Source of the DNA: Parascedosporium putredinis
Taxonomy: Eukaryota > Ascomycota > Sordariomycetes > Microascales > Microascaceae
Assembly: GCA_949357655.1 (NCBI GenBank)
Contig: CASHTG010000018.1
Span: forward strand, 1,860,001 to 1,924,000
Direction: 5' to 3'
Length of the DNA stretch: 64,000 bases
The first letter of the stretch is position 1; the number at the start of each line of letters is the position of its first letter. The notes under the pieces were generated by a model that saw only the letters and a list, made by a program, of their open reading frames with translations, ran no database searches and was not told the DNA's origin. This document shows, piece by piece, positions 55,099-64,000 of the stretch. The position numbers were made by a program, and so were the translations under genes.

Positions 55099-56040
55099 TT
55101 AGTCCCAAGTTTGACAACTTGCCGGCGCAACACCCGCTCTTGTGAAAAGTCGTCTCCCCGAGCCAGCAACATTCTTTCCCGGGCGCTCGTCAGTGGCACC
55201 TTCTTGCTTTCGGCTCAAGCACTGGAAGGCAAGATTATTAATTCCATGCCCCTTGGTCTCCATGGCGTCACTAGATGCGCGCGGGTCGAAGATGAGCCAC
55301 GGCCCTTCTATAGGAGTTCCGGACACCTCTAGCTCTCGTGGTTGCCCAGGAGTCAGCGGCTCCAACTCGACGAGGCCAGTGATAAGGCAGCTCCTACTAT
55401 GTACCACCACGGCACATAGTTCCGTCGAAGCTGTTCTCCCGCTAGACGTGGGGGTATACGCAGCGTGATCCTCGCGGCACATCCATATGTATTGTTCCTC
55501 GGTTCTCGTCCGTATCGTGATCGTTTCGGCACCGGTAGGCTTTGAGAGGGAGAGATCAAGGCTCAAGCAACATTGCTGATCCTGTAAGGCACTACACAGC
55601 TTGATCACAGGACTGGAGCGTACGTGAACTGGTGTTATCAACCGTGCTTGGTCGAGTGTAGGGCAAACTCTCAGAGCCTCGTGGGTGCCGCATCCTAGTT
55701 CCCAAATAGTTGTGTCATTGGTCTTCGACGATATACCCTCGTCAAGCTCGGAGCTAGCTTCTAGACGCGAGGTGTCTCCTCTCATGCGGAAAGTGGCTGG
55801 GAGCTGTTCTAAATAAATTTCCGCGTACTGTTGTGAAATGGCGTCGATACCACATCTGACCTCCTGAACCAGAGAGTTGCTTTGACAAGACGACCAACAG
55901 AGGTGATCAACATTAAGGGTAACAGTAGTCGGGGTCTTACTCCTACCCAGCTCGATGGCCCTCACCTCCCCGTCGTCCGCCTGCGCAGCTGCCATGCGGA
56001 GTGGCCAATGTACAAAGACGAACCCGATATCGCGTTTCAT
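55099..56040 (-). CDS. Orphan 313-codon ORF, hypothetical protein
   Basis: A single open frame of 313 codons, longer than any other motif-less single-frame ORF here and without the frame breaks seen in other genes. It starts MKRDIGFVFVHWPLRMAAAQ and ends APASCQTWD. I recognise no domain. There is no signal peptide or clear membrane helix. The middle holds short beta-like stretches (LITPVHVRSSPVIKLC, AETITIRTRTEEQYIWMC, LCAVVVHSRSC) and nine or more cysteines. It could be a real cytosolic protein or a chance open frame; codon choice is not strongly GC3-biased like the well-supported genes, which argues for caution. Confidence 0.4.
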   Translation of the reverse strand: MKRDIGFVFVHWPLRMAAAQADDGEVRAIELGRSKTPTTVTLNVDHLCWSSCQSNSLVQEVRCGIDAISQQYAEIYLEQLPATFRMRGDTSRLEASSELDEGISSKTNDTTIWELGCGTHEALRVCPTLDQARLITPVHVRSSPVIKLCSALQDQQCCLSLDLSLSKPTGAETITIRTRTEEQYIWMCREDHAAYTPTSSGRTASTELCAVVVHSRSCLITGLVELEPLTPGQPRELEVSGTPIEGPWLIFDPRASSDAMETKGHGINNLAFQCLSRKQEGATDERPGKNVAGSGRRLFTRAGVAPASCQTWD

Positions 56041-57614
56041 CTTTCTTCTCGATTTGGTGCATCGTAGAGGTATTAGGATAGAAAGAAGAGGAAGCCAAAC
56101 TCCGACGTTCAGTTGAGGGCGCGTTTTCGTCGTAAAGGTCTCATGGCGCTTGCGATATCACGAAGATAGTCTGCCGAGTCTAATAAGAAGCTATGTATGG
56201 ATTATGAGGGGAAAGGAAACCGCTGCCAGTCAAGCTGGTTTTGGGCAGCACTAGACTTTTAATCGAGCACCCTCAAAGCATAAAAATCGCAGGTGCCTGC
56301 CTCACCAGGCTCCCCGCGAAACCAACAGCACCGGGAAGACGCCGAGCCCGTGGGCATAACCAACACGGGAGTTTTCTGGTGCAATGTAGCTGGGCGCCAC
56401 ATGACAGCCTCTGTGGCGTGGACACCAAGGCGAGGGCGAAGCGCATGCATGAGACGCGGATCCCGGAGAGGCGCGATCCCTTGCCGTGCAACAGAAGGGC
56501 TGGACTGTTCCGTCCCCCATCGCCAAGCCTACGAGAAGAAAAATAGAAAAAGAAAAGTGATAGCGGGAAGGAAATAAAAAGAAAGATGTAGCGAGAGAGA
56601 AAAAAAAAAGGTAGTTTGATTGGGTGGCACGGAGTTCTCTATTCTTTTGCTTTTCTTTCATCTTTTATTCCTTCTCATCCATTTATTTCCCCACACAAGA
56701 GTCTTGACAACGTCGATTTGATACGCCGCGACTGCTCAATACTCCGATACGCCTCGCCTGTGCCCGCTCCCAACTGAAATTCCTGAGCCAGTAGGTCATA
56801 CATCAATCCATCTTGATGGGATGGATCAATTGGACTCGTAGATTATACTGGCATCAACCAGCCCTGCAGGAACAGTGTTTTGCGACACGGCTAACGGAAC
56901 ATTGAAGCTTTCCGACGTCGAATTTCAATCATCATCTTGTTGTTCAACTTTTGCTTATCAATAATGAGTGCACTTTCCAGAACAAAAATTCAATAAGAAA
57001 AATAATCTCCCCAAATTTATTTTTCCAGTGGTCTGGACAGAACGCCTGTGACTCAATTGGGGTATTGGACCAGGCAATCACTCATCAAAGGTGCAAGCAT
57101 CACGGCGAGGATGGCCGGATATGGACCGGAAATCACGGCACTAAGCATCTCTCGCTCTAAAACGAACATAGCCGATTCACTTAAAGCTGCTTCGAGTTCA
57201 TCAAAGAGGTCATCAAGGGGCGGGGATTGCGGAGGTGGGCAGCTAATTTACCCATAGTGCTCCAACGAGGCTTGTAGATTGCCTCCGCCGGCTATTGTGC
57301 GACCGGAATGTTCTACGTCGCGCACCACGTCAAAATCAATTCTGCATCGATTACATACGGAGTTTACCCCATTCGTTAAAGGGAGATGCGAAACGCACTT
57401 CCCGCTCCCGTCGGTCGGCGAGGGTGGGTGGGAGAGTCAACGCACACCACCCCAGCGCGCAACACACCCAACGGTCGCTCCAACCTACCAACAAGAGGCG
57501 CAGACGACTCGGTGACCATCTCGAAGAAGCGACGCCTCACATGCGCACGAGGACCGAGATCGATCTCTTGGCGGAAGAAATAAGGCCAACGGCCCTAGAC
57601 TGTCAGATACTGTC
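56041..57614. other. Intergenic, no supported gene
   Basis: About 1.57 kb. A-rich runs occur near 56530-56610. Near 56795-56835 several ATCAAT/GGATGGATCAATT strings cluster. No gene is seen. Confidence 0.5.
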
Positions 57615-58582
57615 ATGATGAACTACGCTGGTGTTCGTGGCCTGGCCGCGATGAGCCTGGCGTTACTCTTGTCACGTACGCATCTCCCCTAGCTCGGGGT
57701 TTCACCCCTCCTGGGTCTAGCATTTGGCACCCTTCATCTACTAACGGGCATATCATGTGGCGTGGCAGTTGCGACAGGCGCCGTAGCTCAATACCCGGAC
57801 ATGATCCCCGGCTCCTACACGGACGCTGAGACTGGAATCGACTTCCAGACTTGGACGGCGCCACCAGCCGACAACGGCGACGGGGCATCACATTTGGCAT
57901 TGTCCTTCCAGAGGACGCCGCCACAAGCGATGCTTCAGAATACATTGGCTACCTGGTACGTCTTTTCTCCCCTCCCGACTCCGAAGGGGTACGGGAAACG
58001 CGACGCTCACCTTGGCATCACGCTCATCGTTTCACAGAGCTGCGCTAGCATAGCCTCCGATCGGTCTGGGTGGTGCGGCCTTGCCCACGACGGACACATG
58101 ATCTCCTCCCTCCTCCTCGTCGCCTACCCTCACGACGGCAAGGTCCTCACCTCTTTCCGCTGGGCCACCGACTACTTCATGCCCGACCTCTACGCCGGCG
58201 ACGGCCCGCCGCCCGCCATCACCCAGCTCCGCTCCTCGGTCAACGAATCGCGCTACGAGATCGTCTACCGCTGCGAAAACTGCTTCGCCTGGAGCGCGCC
58301 GGGCGGGGCTCCGGCCGGCGGCTCGGGTTCGAGCACCGGGGCGATGGGGTTCGGCTACGCGCAGGCGGCGGACCCCCGACGAACCCGGCGTGCCCCGACA
58401 AGATTGGGCTGCAGTATCACACGCTGGGGTATGCGCAGTGGCAAGTGCCCGTGCAAAACGTGACGAGGGAGGATTATTCGACCTGGGCGGCCCTTGAGGG
58501 CGACGTGGTCGTGGGAGAGTGCGAGGCTCCTAAGCCTACCTGCAAGTCTGCCGCTAAGCGAGGCCAGGTGAGGAAGCGGTAA
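57615..58582 (+). CDS. Stand-alone AA8 haem cytochrome (CDH-type cytochrome domain)
   Basis: Secreted b-type cytochrome domain like that of cellobiose dehydrogenase; in that enzyme it passes electrons to lytic polysaccharide monooxygenases. Exon 1 (57615-57675) plus the start of exon 2 (57769) encode the signal peptide (MMNYAGVRGLAAMSLALLLS) and an N-terminal QYPDM. Family landmarks are SYTDAETGIDFQTWTAP, ITFGIVLPEDA, SSLLLVAYPHDGKVLTSFRW, and YRCENCFAWS with its Cys pair. The expected haem ligands are present: Met in AHDGHMISS and His in LQYHTLGYAQW. The domain ends WAALEGDVVVGECEAP and a short basic tail (CKSAAKRGQVRKR). No dehydrogenase domain or CBM1 follows. A second intron begins about 57956. 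Missing bases lie at 57882-57885 (G run) and 58373-58377 (C run). Confidence 0.9.
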
Positions 58583-58824
58583 AGCGTGGCAAGGAGGGAA
58601 CAAGGTTTCGTGCAGTTTAGATGTATTTAGAGCACGGTTGATAAAAATGGTAGAGCCAAACACGGCAAGTCTTTTTGTTTGTTCAGTTGTCGAGAATGGC
58701 AAAGCTATAGGCCCGAGCGCACGATCGCGTGTGCTTTGTTCGCGACCTTGATCTATAGCCGCCCCAAGTTTTGTTTATCGAGTATCGTCGGGCCCCTGGC
58801 TGGTTTGCCAGGTAATATCCATCA

Positions 58825-60690
58825 TTATTCGAACGGGATCTTGGTTAGGCTCGGGGACTGCGATGGCGCCCTTGGCTGTAAAGACGACTCTATTTTGACA
58901 AAGAAGGAGTTAGCATCTCGCTTGGTTTTCAATTGAACATGTAAAGAAGGTGATTTTGATTTTGTCAATAGCGTACGGATGGTTTGGGCTTCTATCGTAG
59001 CATTCCCAAGACTGCTCGAGGGAGAACACGTTCGTGTCTGGGTCGAACACTCCTTTGGAGGTGAGGAATCTCCCTCCTGGTAGATGGGGAAAACTGCAGT
59101 CGCCAAACAGAGAATGGGCAGGCGTAAAGCAATAAAGGCAGGCGAGCCATACGGCGCCGCGATACCAAGCTCCAGCCTCGACCTCATGGAAGCGACGGTG
59201 CCGTCTGGCTCGACGTCAGCCAAGAAAGCGTTTGGAAAGAGGTTCCAGTACCAGGTCTCCGGTTTCATGGAATCCACGAGGCAGCCTCTCGCTCTTGGGG
59301 CTTGGTAAAGGAATGCATCTGCAAAGAGGCTATGCTCGACAACGACGGCACCCTCTGCCACGTTATTGTCCGGACTCAAGACGGCATTGCAAACCGTCGC
59401 GTTGCGGACGACGGTGCCGATGGCGGGAAGGCCGGGAGATGCATCGGGAAGCGACTCGACGTCGCCGAGGAGTTGGCAATCCCACGAGATGGGTGTTAGG
59501 TCTCCGAAAGCAGCGTACTTGAAACTTCACAAGACGGTAGGTATTAGTTATATCCGTCTCGTTGATGGGCAACAGGTTGGAGATAGCAAGGGCCCGTGCT
59601 ATACTGTGGTTGAAACAAAACAAGGATTTTGGATGGCTAAGAACTTACCCGTTGTCGTCTCCATCATCCGCATCACAATACCAGCTCTCGACAATCTGGA
59701 TTGTCTTTGAACATGGATCGAATCGAATGGCTACCTGGTTGAGATAGCTCGGGCCGTATTCGTCCGCTGCTACAGTCCCGGAACACAAGGTAAAGCCCGA
59801 GCCTTCCGAGGTCTCGCAGTCTCCGCCTTCCTCTGGTGGAATAAGGTCAAGCCCGCCCGTGTGCATGCACGAGCTCGTTTCGCCCGTCACCTCATTTGTG
59901 ATGTTGGCGAGGACGGCCCCGATGGGGATCGGCGGAGATTCGCGGGACTCGTTGAACCAAAGCCATGTGAGTTCGGCAACGGTGAACTTTACTGCCTGCG
60001 ACGCGGTTTTGCACGAAGGGGCCTGGCTTCCCGGGGAGGAGGAGGAACTTCTTCGCTTGGAGTGATTTCCACGGGGGCAATGAGCGTAAAGGGGATAGTT
60101 ATCGGCCCGGCCTCTTCGATGACGAGCGGGTCTTGTGATGAAGTCGGCAATGGGTCGGTGGTGACGTTGAGGTTTGCATATGCTTTGAAGATGATCCTGC
60201 GAAAAGGGAGGAAGCGAAAGACTCCCGCGTCAACAACGAGTTCAGGGTCAATGTAAGGGAAAGAAGCAAGTTGTAAGGGGTGTGGATGGCACCTACTGAG
60301 TTCCCTCCTCGTCACTGGGACAGCTCCAGATCTGATTGATGTTTAGAGTTCCGTAACCCTCGTCTCCGAGATAAAACTTGAAAGTCGTGGCAGGATTCGA
60401 GCTTTCGCAAAACGCGGAAGACTCCGGGTCAGTCGCTGTCCAATCCTTCGACGCCTCGCACTCGATGGCCGATTCGCCAATGACCCCGTCTATCACCTGA
60501 AAGTAGGCGGACTCAACCAGCGGTTCCCCGAGACGCCTCCGCTCCGACGGTACGCAAAGTCGCTCACGCGCCAGTAGCCGTAACTCAGTGAATCTTCCAG
60601 ACATCCTACCGCGAGCGTCTGCGGCGGCGGATTAAGAAGGAACCTGGCCAGGCTCGGGTCAGCAGAAAGCTCGGGGAGGAGGATCGACAT
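58825..60690 (-). CDS. Cysteine-rich protein with repeated extracellular-like domains
   Basis: A multi-exon minus-strand gene reconstructed from consecutive frames. I see three related units. Unit 1: YWRVSDFAYRRSGG, then IECEASKDW, FCESSNP, TFKFYLGDEGYGTLNINQIW and SC. Unit 2: VKFTVAELTWLWFNESRESP, then SSCMHTGG, DCETSE, FTLCSGTV, VAIRFDPCSKTIQIVESWYC. Unit 3: FKYAAFGDLTPISWDCQLLG, then VVRNATVC, ARGCLVDSM. The pattern (beta strand start, paired Cys, closing W-x-C) is reminiscent of AA1-like/Alt a 1-type secreted proteins, but that is a guess. The start (ATG at 60690, MSILLPELSADPSLARF) is uncertain and shows only a weak signal-like segment; the 3' end is also uncertain. Breaks occur in a G run near 60550 and near 60020. 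The gene is convergent with the AA8 gene. Confidence 0.5.
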
Positions 60691-63600
60691 TAGCGAAAGG
60701 GAGCCGCTCCTCTGGAGCGCTGGTGGAGATGCTTGTGGGCTTGGCTGGCCGCGCCACCACGTCGGGTCTTGCACAGGTGGGCAGTGGGCTCTGAATCCCA
60801 GAACCAATGGGCCACTGTCGGACTGAAACCAGGTTTACGGGACGGTTTTGTTTCGTCGCAGAACCAGCCCTCTTTTCCTCTTCTTTCCTTAACCCTTTTT
60901 CTTTGTTCCTTTAACCCACCATGTACGAGTGCATCGATGAAGTCGTTCGTTCGCCTCTGAGCCGGCCGGAGATCACCTCCATGTGTTTTCTAGAGGGTGT
61001 AGGGTTGAGATTTACGGATATGTTGGTTCTCGGCTATAATCCTCGACCCCGCAAGTAGGCTTGCTGGGCAAACAGTTTCGATAGAGAAAAGTCTGGCTCG
61101 CCTGAATAGATTACAAAAACGTGAGACGGCGCGCTCATCGCTATGAATATTCTCAGCATGGCCTCGGGTTAGCGACGACTTTCCTCTGCAGGAAATCCGA
61201 GAGAGATCTTCATCAAGACCTCGTGGGTGGGCCGGCTTAGGTGCTATATCCCACGCTTTACTACATTGTTAGAAGGGGAAAAACAGTGTTTGGGTTCGTA
61301 ATAGCCACGTGGAAGAATTCATTTACAGTTATTATCTGGAGCAATGCCTGTAATAGACCCGGATGGCATTTTCAACAACATCCCAAACCTCAACGGTCGG
61401 CGAAGCGAGGGCAAAGAAGGGAGGATGGGATACTCTCGAGGGCCGAACTCTATCCCTCTCACTTTCGCTAGGGGTCTAGGCTTGGCTAAAGCACCCAGTC
61501 AAGCGGTTTTCGGGAATCTTGTTTGTTCCCCAGCTTTCCGTTCAGAGGAGTCTGGTAGCTAACCACTCATGCCATTGTCCCTCTTCTGAAGGAGCGGGTG
61601 GCGTGCTCTGTCAGGTCGTTCATTTCCGAGGCGAGCCATTGGCGAAACTCTGGACAGCAGATCCGGGGAACGCAGCAAATGGGACCTTGTTGTGAAAAGG
61701 ACTGAGGCCGGCCAAGCTTTCCCCATTTCCCACCCAGTCCCTTGGGAAGCCCCGAAACCTTGTTCGCCAGGCGTCTTGCGTCCCTTCCCAGGTCGGCCCA
61801 CAACTCCTAGTTTAACGTACTCTCACCCACGAGAGTGGATGAGAACGTTAAAAGGAGATGACTGATACGAGAGAAACAAAAGACTAGAAGTGCCTCCCCT
61901 TTCCCGTCTCTAGACTCACTCCAAAAGCACGTCGTTGCCGCTCGTGCCGCTTGTGATACCCCGTTCCCTGCCCGCCAACTCCTCGGGGATGGCGGAGCTT
62001 GTGAAAAGCATCACGAAGAGAGACAAGAAAAGTGGCGCGACGAGGCCCGAGATCATCTCCATCCAAAAGCGGAATAAGGAACTCGAAGCGATATGAAAAG
62101 AAAGAAGGAAAAAACTCTGCTCGACGAGAACAAGGTCTCGACGGCTTCAGGGTGGGTCGCACCATTCGTTTTGTGCTTGAGCGTGGCCGCAGCGGCAAGT
62201 CGCCACTCCACCATGCGTCAAGCCACCATCATCGTGTAATCGTCAACGTCTCTCTTTCTCAAAACCTTGTCCTTGTTCGTCTGAGAGGGAGGGGGCGGGA
62301 CGGTGTTGGCCTGACACGAGACACGCCCTCCCAGCGGCCATGATATCGGCTTGACTGGTACCTCGAAATGAGGGCAAGAGTACTCAATCCCCCTCGCCAT
62401 GACTCGGGTCCCAGGGTCAACGGCTCTATCAACTTTGAAAACGCACTCTCAAGAAACTATTGGCCCCCTTTGGGACCGCAAGCGGGGCCTATTCCCAACA
62501 GTCAGCCCGCGTCTTGTCCCGGTCTAGGTGGAGACACGGGCTTGGAAGACCCTGCTTCTCAGCGCCCCTGCCCTGAGTGACATGTTACAGAACAGCTGAG
62601 GAGAGTCATGGCATGAGAAAAGCATGAGGGTAGAGAGAGAGAGAGAGAGAGAGAGAAGTGCAAGCACGGAAGAGGACCGTGGGAGATGACTTAGATTTGT
62701 GACCTCTGGAGCCACCCGAACCGAACTGAAGATAGGTCGATTGAGAGATGGATGGTTCAAGAACGCGATAACCCATCTCACCTACCTTCTTCCTATCCCG
62801 CACTCGCACCCCATCATCCTCTTATTACAACCGTATGAGAGGACTTGCTCGCTCCCCGCGGTGTCTGTCTCGTTTCTCTCGCCTCTCGCCCTCACCCACT
62901 CATTCACTGCATTGTGTATGGGTCGGGGACCTCGCGGAATCTAGAGCCTATTCCGGCAGGGGCGCGAACCAGCGGAGCTTTCAGTGCCCCGCCCCCTTTC
63001 CCTCCCTGCCAGAGCCCCGTTACACTGCTTCGAACACGCTCTTGTCGCTGGTCCTCTTCCTTTCTTCCTAGATTTAGCAATTCCATCGCCAAAGGAAAGG
63101 CCTTCTGAGAGCGGTACACTAATAATAAACACACTAAAGTTGTGTGCTTTACATCATCTCGAAAGCCAATATTAGTCTGCAGAGGCCGGAGTCTTTAATG
63201 GGACCGACCGACCGACGCCACACGCCGCCGGCTCAGGTAGCGAGAGGGAAGTACGTGCAACGCTGGCTAAGTCGGCATCAATCGGCCATCCGCTTTCTCA
63301 TCAGTTCCCAAGGATGGGGTGTCGGATTCCGCAGCCAAGGTCGCCATCGCTATGGAAATTAAGCCGTGCGGCCAGAAACACGGGAGAGTACATACAATAA
63401 CTGTGTTGTGCCTGTTCGAGACCAGAGGGCCTCGCAACCCTGTCCTCTCCAGGCGTCCACAATGCCTAATAAAGGCAACGCTAGGCCAGTCTTTGTTGGA
63501 GGGACATACCTCGGTACAACACTGCTGGCTTGGGTCAAGGAGCTCGCTCCAAATCAACCTTTTCAGCGTTCCACTTCCCCCACCTGCTTGGCTTTGATGC

Positions 63601-64000
63601 CTCGCGTTCCCACACACACTCATCCTACACACGTATCAATCTCACACATCCTCGCTCCACTCACCGTGCCTAGTGCCACCCACCCCTCTTCCACAAGTAC
63701 CTCACATAGCCTGCAGTCGCTTGGTTGTTACCCAGCCATTCATTATGTTTCCAAGATGGCGCACAGTAGCCAGGTGGTCTTCGTCCCCCATTGGGACGAG
63801 GGTGTTACCGTTAAAGGCACTGTATAAAGTCACTATAACAATCGGGTCCTCACGAGGTACGCTGTGATGGTGACCTGGACAGGATTCACTCATGGCCATA
63901 AAGCCTAACGGACCCATGATAGCCTATTTGCCTATGCAGTCCCGAGTGGTAGAGCTTATTACCAGTGGGTTTCCGTTAGGCATCTCGAGAGAGCCCGGAG
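60691..64000. other. Right-end intergenic, no supported gene
   Basis: About 3.3 kb with no recognisable coding content on either strand. It contains an AG microsatellite and scattered AT-rich patches. Confidence 0.5.
62632..62657 (+). repeat. AG microsatellite
   Basis: About thirteen AG units in an otherwise unannotated stretch. Confidence 0.9.

Noticed and set aside
1..64000. tRNA genes, rRNA, CRISPR arrays
   Set aside because: I looked for B-box-like GGTTCGANNCC with an upstream A box and for regularly spaced repeats with unique spacers; none was convincing. CRISPR is not expected in a fungal nuclear genome.

Overview
The window looks like nuclear DNA of a filamentous ascomycete, most likely a Sordariomycete saprotroph. 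Genes carry short introns with GT..AG ends and CTAAC/CTAAT branch sites. They include a HET-domain protein, a Zn2Cys6 regulator, secreted plant-polysaccharide enzymes (AA9, GH5 mannanase, AA8 cytochrome) and a decayed Ty1/copia element. I could run no database search; family calls rest on motifs read from the translations.

Layout. 0-7 kb: a small secreted protein, then copia remnants on the minus strand with a nested insertion and minisatellites. 7-12 kb: DIM1 rRNA dimethyltransferase (minus) and argininosuccinate synthase (plus), divergently transcribed from a shared region with CPC1/GCN4-type sites. 12-17 kb: a PQ-loop membrane protein and an AA9 lytic polysaccharide monooxygenase. 19-29 kb: a LURP-one-like protein, a ferroportin-like transporter, an alpha/beta hydrolase and a HET protein. 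30-35 kb: a single-pass surface protein and an AAA ATPase. 35-40 kb: gene-poor. 40-45 kb: a secreted tandem-repeat protein with a C-terminal jelly-roll-like domain and a Zn2Cys6 transcription factor. 45-50 kb: an NDH2/FSP1-like flavoprotein and a ferric reductase, tail to tail. 53-61 kb: a mannanase, an orphan ORF, a stand-alone AA8 haem cytochrome, and convergent to it a cysteine-rich secreted protein. 61-64 kb: nothing recognisable.

How genes may work together. AA9, AA8 and the mannanase form a secreted lignocellulose set; AA8 cytochromes are known electron donors to AA9 enzymes. The ferric reductase, the flavoprotein and the ferroportin-like transporter all touch iron or electron transfer, but they are not one operon-like cluster.

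Important caveat. Nearly every conserved gene here contains one or more single-base frame breaks, almost always one base short in a run of C or G (sometimes A or T). The pattern points to homopolymer-length errors in the assembly rather than pseudogenes, so coordinates below span the whole gene across such breaks. Three items stand out: an argininosuccinate synthase gene with about 18 exons including an apparent 2-nt microexon; the two-repeat secreted protein at 40.2-41.8 kb; and a small element with a TAA-rich tail sitting inside a copia integrase.
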